A stretch of 64,000 nt of DNA from Gammaproteobacteria bacterium (GTDB taxonomy: Bacteria > Pseudomonadota > Gammaproteobacteria > Steroidobacterales > Woeseiaceae). The translations under genes and the position numbers were made by a program. The stretch is from contig JAADHU010000051.1 in assembly GCA_013151645.1 (NCBI GenBank), positions 124,001 to 188,000 of the forward strand, given 5' to 3'. Numbering within the stretch: the stretch's first letter is position 1; every line of letters starts with the position of its first letter. The notes beneath the pieces are model-generated. The model saw nothing but the letters and a program-made list of their open reading frames with translations. It made no database searches and was not told the origin of the DNA. Of this stretch, positions 9,333-17,479 are shown piece by piece.

Positions 9333-9545
9333 ATGAGCGACAGTCTGCAGGACAAATGTGGGGATACCGTCCGTATCCTGCGGCCACCGCCGCGGGTCTT
9401 CACCGATTTATGCGGACGAAACGTGTGGATGGGATCCGTCGAGCCAATTGATCTGGCACTCGATCACCCGGTGAACACTGACCCCTACAACAGCGCAGGA
9501 CTCGCTCGACACCGCCCGCCCCCGCTTAGCGGATTGCGTTGCTAG
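9333..9545 (+). CDS. Possible small hypothetical protein
   Basis: A 70-codon frame starting at ATG 9333 lies in the otherwise empty 480 bases between the cupin gene and the DJ-1/PfpI-type gene. Its codons favour G or C at third positions, as in neighbouring real genes. The product MSDSLQDKCGDT... contains a proline-rich patch (RPPPRVF) and a distinctive NVWMGSVEPIDL segment. A GAG lies only a few bases before the ATG, a weak ribosome site. The frame stays open upstream without clear coding character. I do not recognise a family and give moderate confidence that it is expressed. Confidence 0.4.
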   Translation: MSDSLQDKCGDTVRILRPPPRVFTDLCGRNVWMGSVEPIDLALDHPVNTDPYNSAGLARHRPPPLSGLRC

Positions 9546-9567
9546 CCAGCGAAGACGGCTGCTTCGA

Positions 9568-10158
9568 TCAGCCAGGTACTTTCTGAATCCACACATATTC
9601 CATTTGTCTTGCGGTTTTCACCGCCAGATCGTTTCCGAACAGTTTTTCCACAATGGAAAGGCTCATATCAATGCCGGCCGAGATTCCAGCCGACGTCGTG
9701 ATCGGTCCATCTTCCACCCACCTCACGTCTTCTTGCACCGTTAGCGCTGGATAGTCGTTTCGCAACGCCGGCACATCTTCCCAATGCGTGGTTACCGTTC
9801 GTCCGTCCAGCAAGCCCGCCTCGGCGAGAAGAAACGCTCCTGTGCATACGGATGCGACTCCTGCTGCACAAGCCGCTTGCGCACGGATCCAGGCGATGAC
9901 ATTTTTCCTGGTTAGCTCTTCTGTGTGAACGCCGCCCGGAACCAATAGTAGATCCAGATGAGGATGGTCCGATATGGTGAAATTCGGTTTGATGGTAAAG
10001 CCGCTTCTGGCCACCACCAACCGATCGGTTTCGGCGACAAGAAAGACGTTTATCTCGTTCTGAGTGTGCAGCCGAGAAGCCGTCGAAAACACCTCGAAAG
10101 GTCCTGAAAAATCGAGCACTTCGGCCGCGTCGTATACATAAATTCCAATATTGATCAT
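9568..10158 (-). CDS. DJ-1/PfpI-family protein (isonitrile hydratase-like)
   Basis: A 196-residue class I glutamine amidotransferase-like protein of the DJ-1/PfpI superfamily. The nucleophile elbow holds Cys105 in ASVCTGAFLLAEAGLL, and a conserved TTHW (123-126) follows; both match the group that contains isonitrile hydratase and the ligand-binding domains of some AraC regulators. No AraC DNA-binding domain is fused here. The start at ATG 10158 is supported by GAGGGG seven bases upstream; the open frame continues 43 codons upstream without family similarity. True substrate unknown; it could equally be a glyoxalase-III-like or amidase-like enzyme. Confidence 0.85.
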   Translation of the reverse strand: MINIGIYVYDAAEVLDFSGPFEVFSTASRLHTQNEINVFLVAETDRLVVARSGFTIKPNFTISDHPHLDLLLVPGGVHTEELTRKNVIAWIRAQAACAAGVASVCTGAFLLAEAGLLDGRTVTTHWEDVPALRNDYPALTVQEDVRWVEDGPITTSAGISAGIDMSLSIVEKLFGNDLAVKTARQMEYVWIQKVPG

Positions 10159-10329
10159 TATCCCCTCGTTTAATGAGACATCGAAACAATTCGCACACCT
10201 TTCTCGTCGTACACCTCGTGCCCGCCGCACGCACAGGCGCCTTCCGCAAGCGGCGCCCCTGTCGATTACATACCCGGTGTCGGGCATCGTGGACGCGAAT
10301 TACACGTTCAGGAATAAATCAGTAGTTCC

Positions 10330-11019
10330 CTAGTTTGACGCGCTCGATTCGATGGCAGTATCTATATTTCGGATGCGCGTCTTCAGATATCGGTAATCTT
10401 CCAGCACGTCGTTCTGACGAACCGTGTAAATGGCCACCGCGTTCATGAATTCGTCAGATCCTGACCATTGGTCGACAGGAAAATCGCCCGCTACAGGAAC
10501 CCCTGCTTGGCCCATCCGATGCCAACCTGCGAGCTGGCTGAAGCTCTTGGATGCGAAAAATGTTATTTGAGTGTTGAGCAATAATTGTTCACTTGCCTTT
10601 ACATCTTCGAATGATCCGAAGAAATCTACGAGCTCACGTTTTAACTCGTAGTTCTCCAGAAGCTCCAGGTTTCCGGAAGCGACCAATGCCTGGTATGCAC
10701 CGACACTCGGAGAGAAGACCTCATAGAATACCAGGTGCCATAGCAACTCCCGCGCTTGATCAGGGTCTATTTCTGCGCTCTCTTGCATGAGAATTGACAG
10801 ATGTCTACCGGCTTCAACTCCCCGATTCGCGGCGTTATACGAAGCATTGACTCTCTCGAGCATCGTATCGAAATCGCGCGCAAGTGCTGCCACGTGCCCC
10901 TCTAGTCGAGCCGATTGATTTCGGGAGTCAAGCCACGCGTCTGCAGACAAGGCCAGCAGAATACTCACTACGATTAACACGCTTTCACTGATCATGCGTA
11001 TCAACACTGCCTTATTCAT
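10330..11019 (-). CDS. Single-pass membrane protein, unknown function
   Basis: A 229-residue protein with one membrane helix near the N-terminus (about residues 9-27, ESVLIVVSILLALSADAW) followed by a mainly helical soluble region. The combination of a short N-terminus, SE-LIVxSILLAL and DxW resembles a widespread uncharacterised bacterial family (I believe DUF6090, not confirmed). GGAG lies eight bases before the ATG. The gene stands alone between intergenic stretches and no partner suggests a role. Confidence 0.7.
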   Translation of the reverse strand: MNKAVLIRMISESVLIVVSILLALSADAWLDSRNQSARLEGHVAALARDFDTMLERVNASYNAANRGVEAGRHLSILMQESAEIDPDQARELLWHLVFYEVFSPSVGAYQALVASGNLELLENYELKRELVDFFGSFEDVKASEQLLLNTQITFFASKSFSQLAGWHRMGQAGVPVAGDFPVDQWSGSDEFMNAVAIYTVRQNDVLEDYRYLKTRIRNIDTAIESSASN

Positions 11020-11373
11020 TCTTTTGGCTCCAAACTCATAAGTCCGACCAATACGATAACCATGCGAGTCGATACCCTCATGTGTCTTGCCGAACTGACT
11101 TTCCCCCGGGATTCCAGACGAGGCTATGGATTCTCACCGCGCACCGGGTTTCCCGATGGTCATATGAGTTTCACTTCCTCATTGATCTGAAAACACGATC
11201 GAAAAAACAGGGGCTAAATGATTAATCGCTCGGACTCTACTGCCAGGCAAACGGCCAGCATCTCGATGTCCCCCTGGCATCCGTTGCCGCGATCTTAGCG
11301 CATTTTCGCCGAGCGAGTGCTCGCCTTGACCGCGAAGTTCGGTCACAACCCGTCGGTCAACGCGCACGATTCG
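11020..11373. other. Intergenic region without recognised features
   Basis: About 350 bases between two minus-strand genes. It should hold the promoter of the gene at 10330-11019. Short frames are present but have no ribosome site or protein-like composition, and I see no convincing terminator hairpin with a T-run. Confidence 0.5.
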
Positions 11374-12078
11374 TCAGTCCAAACAGTTTGAAACTTCCAT
11401 TCCGTACGGAATATAGAGCGTTAGCTCAGAGACGCTGGTCCGCTCCCACTGAACTCTGCCTTCAAGCCCGCCGATGGTGATCTCACATTCGGCATTCATG
11501 GCCTGGCTAACCCGCATATTTTCTGCAGCGATCTTTTGGATAATTTCGTAGCGGTACTGTTCCGGCCCAATGATGCTTAGTCCAATATCGCCAAGGGGAA
11601 GAATTTCGGTCCTGCCTGCTATCTTTGCACCGGAAATAAACTCGCGCAGGTCATCTATCTGCACTTTTGAGCTCCGGACAGGATTCAGAGCGACTTTCGC
11701 GTAGATGTCGATGTAGTTCGTATCAACACGTTGACGATCTTCAAGTAGTTGTAGCGCTTCATCATCGAGGTCGATTGGTTCAAGGAAACCTCGTCCATAA
11801 GATAACGCCATGCCTTCCATTGATTGGGACCGTCTGATGAGATTCTGAATGGTCTCGATGATTTCTGTCTTACGAAGGTCCGGCGACCGACTATCATTGG
11901 TCAGGCGAATATTCTGCACAAGGAAATCGGCCTTCCTGGTAATCGTGACGGCGGGCATTTCGTAGTAGTCTGCATCGGATCTATACCCGGTCACCATTAT
12001 TTCTTCGAGAATGGCATCCTGAGCGAATGCGACCGACGCAGCTAAACCCAATAGGAGGCCGATTCTTGTTTTCATCAT
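11374..12078 (-). CDS. Exported protein with TonB-box-like N-terminus
   Basis: A 234-residue protein with a signal peptide (MMKTRIGLLLGLAASVAFA) and the start of the mature part reading QDAILEEIMVTGYR. That segment closely resembles the N-terminal TonB box and following EEIxVTGxR region of many TonB-dependent outer-membrane receptors, yet the protein is far too short to form a 22-strand barrel. The rest has alternating beta/alpha character, with VTITRKADFLVQNIRL and GLSIIGPEQYRYEIIQKI, somewhat like SIMPL-type periplasmic proteins; that is a weak resemblance. AGGTGA precedes the ATG. It may be a periplasmic or secreted protein that touches TonB, or the motif may be a leftover of receptor ancestry. 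Confidence 0.7.
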   Translation of the reverse strand: MMKTRIGLLLGLAASVAFAQDAILEEIMVTGYRSDADYYEMPAVTITRKADFLVQNIRLTNDSRSPDLRKTEIIETIQNLIRRSQSMEGMALSYGRGFLEPIDLDDEALQLLEDRQRVDTNYIDIYAKVALNPVRSSKVQIDDLREFISGAKIAGRTEILPLGDIGLSIIGPEQYRYEIIQKIAAENMRVSQAMNAECEITIGGLEGRVQWERTSVSELTLYIPYGMEVSNCLD

Positions 12079-12223
12079 AGGTTCACCTGCTACGATTTCA
12101 CCGGTTTTTCAGTCGACCTCAATGCTCATCATTGCCTTCACTGTACTTTAGTTTGCCTACCTCGTGCTTCCCGGAGTATAGCAGCCAGGCCAGATGCGGG
12201 CCTTCGCTAATGGTTGGCGACAT

Positions 12224-12841
12224 TTATTGATGACTCCGTTTGAAAAGCCTCTCAACGCCCTGCTTCGGCGTTTGCGTCAGCCGTTGCATCAACCTGAATG
12301 GAATCGCAGTCATTTGAAAGCGCCGCTCAATATCACCCAGCATGCACAGCCATAGCTTGGCCGTCATTTCGGAATCGTACAAGGCTCGGTGAAAAACACC
12401 GTCCGAGGGAATGTTTGTATACCGCACCAAAGTGCCTAACTTATGATTCGGTGCACCCTGATAGATACGTCTTGCCGCGAGCATGGAACAGGCAAACTGT
12501 CTTGAGTTTCTCCTGGATATTCTTTGCAACTCTGCATCCAGAAAGCGCTGATCAAAGGAGGCATTATGCGCCACCAGGTTGTAGCCCTCGATAAAATCAG
12601 CGAAGCGATGCATCACCTCTGTGCAGGGCGGAGCATCCTTGAGCATGGCGTTGGTGATACCGGTGTAGGACTCAATGAAACTGCTTACCCGTTGCCCAGG
12701 GTTCATTAGTTCCTGGAAGCGGGCGGTCACTTCGCCGTTTTCTATTTTGACGGCGCCAATTTCGATGGCACGATCACCGATGTTGGGGGACAGGCCGGTG
12801 GTCTCGAAGTCGAGGATAATGGCGGTGTTGGCGTTTGGCAT
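12224..12841 (-). CDS. DnaQ-like 3'-5' exonuclease
   Basis: A 205-residue DEDDh exonuclease domain protein. The metal-binding acids are Asp11 and Glu13 in LDFETTG, Asp97 in HNASFDQRF, His151 and Asp156 in HRALYDSEMT, so the active site is complete. It resembles the proofreading epsilon subunit of DNA polymerase III but lacks a clear polymerase-binding tail, as in stand-alone exonucleases used in RNA or DNA end trimming. I start at ATG 12841, 28 bases after the preceding gene; an upstream start at 12892 would overlap that gene and adds 17 residues without family similarity. Confidence 0.88.
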   Translation of the reverse strand: MPNANTAIILDFETTGLSPNIGDRAIEIGAVKIENGEVTARFQELMNPGQRVSSFIESYTGITNAMLKDAPPCTEVMHRFADFIEGYNLVAHNASFDQRFLDAELQRISRRNSRQFACSMLAARRIYQGAPNHKLGTLVRYTNIPSDGVFHRALYDSEMTAKLWLCMLGDIERRFQMTAIPFRLMQRLTQTPKQGVERLFKRSHQ

Positions 12842-12869
12842 TGGCTCTCGAAACAGCCTATTGCTCGAT

Positions 12870-14198
12870 CTAGCTGACGACAAGATGTGCACCGAGGATC
12901 AACACTGGCAGTACAATCGCGGTTCGCAGGAAGAATATCCACGCAAGGTCGCTAACGCTAAGCGGTAAACTTGAGCGCAACACGATGACTCCGGTTTCCG
13001 ACATGAATATCAGTTGGCAGACTGACAAGCCGGCGAGAACGAAGCTGGTGGCGGTGCTGTCGATACCGGATGCGACGATCGCCGGCATGTACTGATCCAG
13101 ATAGCCTGACAATAACCCGGGCGCGGCGGAGGCCGCATCCGGTAGATTCGCGAATTCGAGTACGGCAATGAGCGGATAGCTCAGCCAGGTGAATAGTGGC
13201 GTGTGAAAAGTAATCAAGGCGGCGATCGTGGCCAGCGCCATCGATGCGGCCAATACTGAGAACGCGAAGAACATCACGTTCGTCACGCCTGTTACAAAGA
13301 ACGCATGAATTCCCGGTGCTGATTCCGCCCGCTCCATGGCCCGTTCCCACGCTTCGCGGAAGAGCGGCCTTGATTCCTGCGTATGCGTTGGCGAGCTTTC
13401 GTGCGAACCGGAGATGTAAGTATTCGCCTTGCGCGACAAAGGCGGCAACCTCGGGGTGATCAATGCAGCGAGCAGGCAGGCCAGCACGACAAAGCCGTAC
13501 CAGGAAAGGAAGAGTTGCTCGATGCCGGCGACGGTTGCCACAACCAGGCAGAACGGAATCGACACGATCGAGAAATTCGTTGCGATGACGGTTGCCTGAC
13601 GGGCCGTGTAGTTGCCGTGATCGTATTGCCCGATCGTGATCAATAAACCGATCGACGAGGCACCGACGAAGGACGTCACCGCGTCGATGGCTGACCGTCC
13701 CGGTAACCCGAACACTCTTCGGAACACAGGGCGAGCCAGCGTGCCCGCGAACTCCATCAAACCGAAGTCTGTCAACAAGGGCAGCAATAGACATGCACCA
13801 ATGTAGACGGAGAGCACATTGCTTCCGATACCGACAAATACGGCACCGCCGATTTCATCCGACGTCAGTAATGTCGGCCCGATTTGAAAGAGGTAAATAA
13901 GGCCAAAGACAGTCCCGGCAAGCCGCAAGAATAACCAGATGTGCGGCACCTCGAAAAGATCTTTCAGTATCTTGTGCCGATGAATCCAGCGTGTGCTGAA
14001 CACGGTGCCCAGAACCGTCAGCACGCTCGTGGTCACGAGGACGCTGACCACAATGTGCAAACCGTAGGCACCCATCAGGTTCTTGATCCAACCTGTAACG
14101 ATGCCAATGCCGACAGTCTGGCTGCCGTCCCAGGGAATCGGCGTCAGAAAGATCAGTATGCCAAGCAATGACGGCAGCACGAATCGAAGTTTGTTCAT
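12870..14198 (-). CDS. YjiH-type multi-pass membrane protein (nucleoside-recognition/Gate domain)
   Basis: A 442-residue integral membrane protein with roughly ten hydrophobic helices. The central part (AIDAVTSFVGASSIGLLITIGQ...) carries the conserved small-residue loop of the nucleoside-recognition or Gate domain found in YjiH and spore-maturation-type proteins. A polar loop near residues 255-285 splits two membrane halves. The family is thought to move a small solute, but its substrate is not established. GGAA precedes the ATG. The exonuclease gene follows after 28 bases, so the two may share a transcript without an obvious functional link. Confidence 0.8.
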   Translation of the reverse strand: MNKLRFVLPSLLGILIFLTPIPWDGSQTVGIGIVTGWIKNLMGAYGLHIVVSVLVTTSVLTVLGTVFSTRWIHRHKILKDLFEVPHIWLFLRLAGTVFGLIYLFQIGPTLLTSDEIGGAVFVGIGSNVLSVYIGACLLLPLLTDFGLMEFAGTLARPVFRRVFGLPGRSAIDAVTSFVGASSIGLLITIGQYDHGNYTARQATVIATNFSIVSIPFCLVVATVAGIEQLFLSWYGFVVLACLLAALITPRLPPLSRKANTYISGSHESSPTHTQESRPLFREAWERAMERAESAPGIHAFFVTGVTNVMFFAFSVLAASMALATIAALITFHTPLFTWLSYPLIAVLEFANLPDAASAAPGLLSGYLDQYMPAIVASGIDSTATSFVLAGLSVCQLIFMSETGVIVLRSSLPLSVSDLAWIFFLRTAIVLPVLILGAHLVVS

Positions 14199-14610
14199 AT
14201 TTTTTCCGGCACGGCCTTAAGTCAGTATTTCAGCAAAATGCGCAGACAGTCTACCGAAATAAATAGGCAAACATTGCCCTTAACAGCGAACGAGGGTAAG
14301 CGGGCCACAATCGCAAAATTACCGCTGGCGGCGGTCTTTCAGGTAATTGTTTTATAATGCGATAATCACTTATACTGTATAAAATACAATTACTTATCCA
14401 CACACAAGGATGTGATATGTAGCCTGCTATTTCTGCCAAATCCAGGCCTGTTTCCGTCGACGAACTCGAGCACGCGATCGTTTATTTGCATTGACATTGT
14501 GCTGTAGCCGGTACTTTTGTCGGATTGGCTAACGCAGTTCTTATCAGATGGAACAGGCCAAAAGTCGCTTTGCAAATCCACTATGAAGCCACTGCTTACC
14601 CCCCGCTACA
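14199..14610. other. Intergenic region with an AT-rich palindromic patch
   Basis: About 410 bases with no credible gene. The stretch 14351-14398 is far more AT-rich than its surroundings and contains TATAATGCG, TACTGTATA (14373-14381) and ATACAATTA, so it probably contains the promoter for the minus-strand membrane protein gene starting at 14198. TACTGTATA equals one half of a LexA-type site but the second half is poor. Confidence 0.45.
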
Positions 14611-15024
14611 TCACAATGCATTGTATAAATCAGATTTTTTCAATTCGACGTCAAGCCATTCGATGAAAGACTGCGTATAAATCCCCGACTCTTTCATTTT
14701 CTCGTAAACTTTTAGCAATTGCGTCGAGAGCAAAAGTTTCTGCTGCATCAGTGATACCCGTGCATTCAGAAATTCTTCATCGATATACCCTTGCCGATAC
14801 TTGTCGTAGACTTCTTCAAGCGCCATCAAATGGGCGTAAATGCTGTCCGACATGAGATCGAGCTGTCTCTTCGTCAGTTCCTCACCGTCCAATACCTTAT
14901 GCCAGGCAATGCCTGCTTGCTCGTGATTGACGTATACCAACGCCAGGTCTCGATATCCTGTGGTTATGGACTGGATGCTGGATCTGCGAAGGCGTTGGGA
15001 GATTGCCGCGCCCCTCGGGCCCAC
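14611..15024 (-). CDS. Hypothetical protein, likely N-terminally truncated relative of the 651-1139 product
   Basis: A 137-residue helical protein from GTG 15024. RRSSIQSITTGYRDL and KYRQGYIDEEFLNARV can be lined up by eye with LRSESRQAQVTNDL and QHQSGALDEETWLSYRG of the protein encoded at 651-1139. That protein starts with a membrane helix, whereas this one has none: upstream in the same frame the codons read through a non-hydrophobic stretch with no ATG, up to the racemase gene. It is therefore either a soluble variant or a decayed copy that lost its anchor. There is no clear ribosome site before the GTG. Function unknown. Confidence 0.5.
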   Translation of the reverse strand: MGPRGAAISQRLRRSSIQSITTGYRDLALVYVNHEQAGIAWHKVLDGEELTKRQLDLMSDSIYAHLMALEEVYDKYRQGYIDEEFLNARVSLMQQKLLLSTQLLKVYEKMKESGIYTQSFIEWLDVELKKSDLYNAL

Positions 15025-15082
15025 AACGACGGAGATTTTTTCGGTCAGTGCCGGTGATGGGGCTATAGCGACTGACGTAATG

Positions 15083-16225
15083 TCATGGATCCACGATGCC
15101 TGACTCCAGCCATTTCTCTATATCCGACCCCGGTAGATTCCAGGCCCTGAGAAGCGCAGCGGATGGTTTTATCGGCCTGCGCGGAGCGTGTCCGATTTTC
15201 GATTCGCTGCGGGAAAATCGGGGGGCTGGCGCGGGTTGAGTGATGCCATCCACTTCGACGAACGTATTACGGGCCTGGTTGTGGGGGTGCTTGATCGCAT
15301 CGGACATTGTCAGGATCGGGGCGAAGCATGCGTCGGTTCCGGCGAACAACTCGCACCATTCGTCGCGAGGCCGGGTAGCAAAAACCGCCTCCATGCGTTC
15401 TCTCAGCATTGGCCAATGGTTGCGATCATGTTGTGTGTTTGGATCAACGTCATCGAGCGACAAGATTCGGAGCAATTCTCGATAGAAGCGCCCCTCCAGC
15501 GCGCATACCATGACCGATTGCTTGTCCAGCGTCGCGTAACTGCGGTAGAACGGAGCGCCTCCGTCCAGCAGGTTGCTGCCACGTTCCTCGCTCCAGAGTC
15601 CACCGGCTTGCAGACCATAGAAAAGCGTCATCAGTGACGCAGCGCCGTCGGTCATTGCCGCGTCAACCACCTGACCTTCACCGCTGCGACTCGCTTCCAG
15701 CAGCGCCGCGAGAATCCCGATGGCCAGAAATGCACCTCCGCCGCCGAAATCGCCGATAAGGTTCAAGGGAATCGCCGGCGGCTGTTCCTTCTCTCCGATC
15801 GCCGCCAGCGCACCCACTAACGCGATGTAATCACCGTCGTGTCCCGCCGTATGCGCTAGCGGACCTTCCTGGCCCCAGCCTGTCATCCGTCCGTAGACCA
15901 GTGCTTTGTTTTGTTGCCGGCATTCTTCGGGCCCCAGGCCCATACGCTCCATGACTCCCGGACGAAATCCCTCGAACATCGCGTCAGCCGACTTGCACAG
16001 CGCGAGAACGAGAGCCACACCGTCGGCCTTCTTCAGGTCGACCACCAGCGTCTGCCGGCTTCTGTTCATCAAGTTAAATCTCGCCGGGATCGCTATGCCG
16101 TCACCGGTCAGTGGTCTGTCGATGCGCAGTATCTCCGCGCCCATGTCGGCGAGCAGCATGCCGCAGAACTGACCGGGGCCGATGCCGGCAATTTCGATAA
16201 TCCTGAATCCGTGGAGTGGACCCAT
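15083..16225 (-). CDS. CaiB/BaiF family protein, probable alpha-methylacyl-CoA racemase
   Basis: A 380-residue type III CoA-transferase-fold protein. The pair His129 (AGHDGDY) and Asp159 (IGDFGGGG) matches the two acid-base residues of alpha-methylacyl-CoA racemases, and the region around RMTGWGQEGP (113-122) fits too. It should interconvert (2R)- and (2S)-2-methylacyl-CoA so that branched acyl-CoAs fit the acyl-CoA dehydrogenase. True CoA transferases of the family use a different aspartate, so racemase is the better call. The gene lies 26 bases after the SDR gene, at the end of the icmF operon, which also fits branched acyl-CoA metabolism. Confidence 0.85.
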   Translation of the reverse strand: MGPLHGFRIIEIAGIGPGQFCGMLLADMGAEILRIDRPLTGDGIAIPARFNLMNRSRQTLVVDLKKADGVALVLALCKSADAMFEGFRPGVMERMGLGPEECRQQNKALVYGRMTGWGQEGPLAHTAGHDGDYIALVGALAAIGEKEQPPAIPLNLIGDFGGGGAFLAIGILAALLEASRSGEGQVVDAAMTDGAASLMTLFYGLQAGGLWSEERGSNLLDGGAPFYRSYATLDKQSVMVCALEGRFYRELLRILSLDDVDPNTQHDRNHWPMLRERMEAVFATRPRDEWCELFAGTDACFAPILTMSDAIKHPHNQARNTFVEVDGITQPAPAPRFSRSESKIGHAPRRPIKPSAALLRAWNLPGSDIEKWLESGIVDP

Positions 16226-16251
16226 GTCCGGCTATCGACCGCTGCAGCAGG

Positions 16252-17016
16252 TTAGAGAGAACCGCAGAGATGGCCGCCATCGACGGCGAGCAGGCTACCG
16301 GTCATGTAACTGCCCGCATCGGACGCGAGTAGCAACAGCGGTCCGCCAATCTCTGGCAAATCCCCGACACGCCCCATGGGAACGAGTTTCTTCACCATTG
16401 TGCCAGCACCCTGATCGAATTCCGCCTGATTAATCTCGGTGACGAAATAGCCGGGCGCCAGCGCATTAACGCGTATGTTATCGCGCGACCATTCCAGCGC
16501 CATTGCCTGGGTTAGATGTACGACGCCCGCTTTCGCGGCGATGTAGGAGGCAAGCGCCTTGCTGACTCGCACGCCGAGCACCGACGAGATGTTGATAATG
16601 CTGCCTGATTTTCTTGCGCCAATCATGGCGCGCGCCGCCGCCTGGGCAACCAGGAAAACGCCTTTCAGATTGGTATCCAGCACGGCATCCCAATCCTCTT
16701 CGGTGATTTCGGTCAGAAAGGCCTGACGCGCAATGCCGGCATTGTTCACCAGAATATCCGCCACGCCCACTTGCTCATGCATTTCTTCGAAACACTTCGC
16801 AATCGAAGCTGAGTCTGTGACATCGAGGTCAAGGCAAATAGCCGATCCGCCGGCACCGCGAATGGTCTCCGCCGTCTCTTCGAGCTTCTCGCGGCGACGC
16901 GCAGCCAACACGACCGTCGCGCCTGCTTCGGAAAGTGTCTGTGCGAATTGCCTGCCAAGACCTGAACCAGCACCCGTTATCAGCGCCACTTTTTCGTCGA
17001 GTCGGAATCGGTCCAT
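16252..17016 (-). CDS. Short-chain dehydrogenase/reductase
   Basis: A 254-residue classical SDR. The cofactor motif is TGAGSGLG (14-21), NNAG is at 91-94 and the catalytic triad is Ser145, Tyr158 and Lys162 (SYIAAK). An arginine pair (ARRR) after the second strand suggests NADP(H). It probably oxidises or reduces a hydroxyacyl-CoA, ketone or alcohol in the pathway of the surrounding genes; the substrate cannot be read. It follows the thioesterase gene after 16 bases and precedes the racemase gene. Confidence 0.88.
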   Translation of the reverse strand: MDRFRLDEKVALITGAGSGLGRQFAQTLSEAGATVVLAARRREKLEETAETIRGAGGSAICLDLDVTDSASIAKCFEEMHEQVGVADILVNNAGIARQAFLTEITEEDWDAVLDTNLKGVFLVAQAAARAMIGARKSGSIINISSVLGVRVSKALASYIAAKAGVVHLTQAMALEWSRDNIRVNALAPGYFVTEINQAEFDQGAGTMVKKLVPMGRVGDLPEIGGPLLLLASDAGSYMTGSLLAVDGGHLCGSL

Positions 17017-17032
17017 AGTGTCCCCTCAAATA

Positions 17033-17479
17033 TCAGTGGTAGTCCACTGGCACCTTAGATTGTCGTTTTTGCTTCTTGTAAGTACCGGTGGCCGTAGCAC
17101 AAAGCCGGTTGTTTTCCGGGTCGAGTAATTTTGCCTGGGCGAAAAAAATGTTATTTGTTGCCCGCACCAGTTCTGCCTCAGCAACTACCATAGCAGCCTT
17201 GTGCGGCGACATGAAATTGCAGTTCAGATTAATCGTTACGGACACGTATTCTTCCGAAGCGCCATAGCTTCCGCAAACAGCGCCCGCAATATCGAGCAAT
17301 GACGCGATTACACCGCCGTGCAGATACCCGACTGTATTGCGGTGTTCGCTGCGTACCGGCATTTCAAGCCGTGCAAGACCTGCCTTCCAGGTCGTCAGTC
17401 GAAAGCCGAGAAATTCGAGATAGGTGCCTTCGTACAATGTAGGGTTGTCGAGAACACTCTTGGGAATATCGTCGCTCAT
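17033..17479 (-). CDS. Hotdog-fold acyl-CoA thioesterase (PaaI type)
   Basis: A 148-residue hotdog-fold protein with the family segment NTVGYLHGGVIASLLDIAGA (about 48-67), which supplies the catalytic His-Gly-Gly region of PaaI-type thioesterases. It should hydrolyse acyl-CoA esters to free acid and CoA, perhaps to relieve trapped CoA from slow branched intermediates. Its start overlaps the redoxin stop by four bases (ATGA), showing translational coupling within the icmF operon. Confidence 0.87.
   Translation of the reverse strand: MSDDIPKSVLDNPTLYEGTYLEFLGFRLTTWKAGLARLEMPVRSEHRNTVGYLHGGVIASLLDIAGAVCGSYGASEEYVSVTINLNCNFMSPHKAAMVVAEAELVRATNNIFFAQAKLLDPENNRLCATATGTYKKQKRQSKVPVDYH

Noticed and set aside
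12958-13794. Minus-strand frame of about 278 codons inside the YjiH-type gene
   Set aside because: It is another frame of the same strand with arginine-rich composition and no hydrophobic helices; the YjiH frame is the real one.
14390-14581. Small minus-strand frame in the gap before the YjiH-type gene
   Set aside because: No ribosome site, no domain, and no continuity with neighbours.
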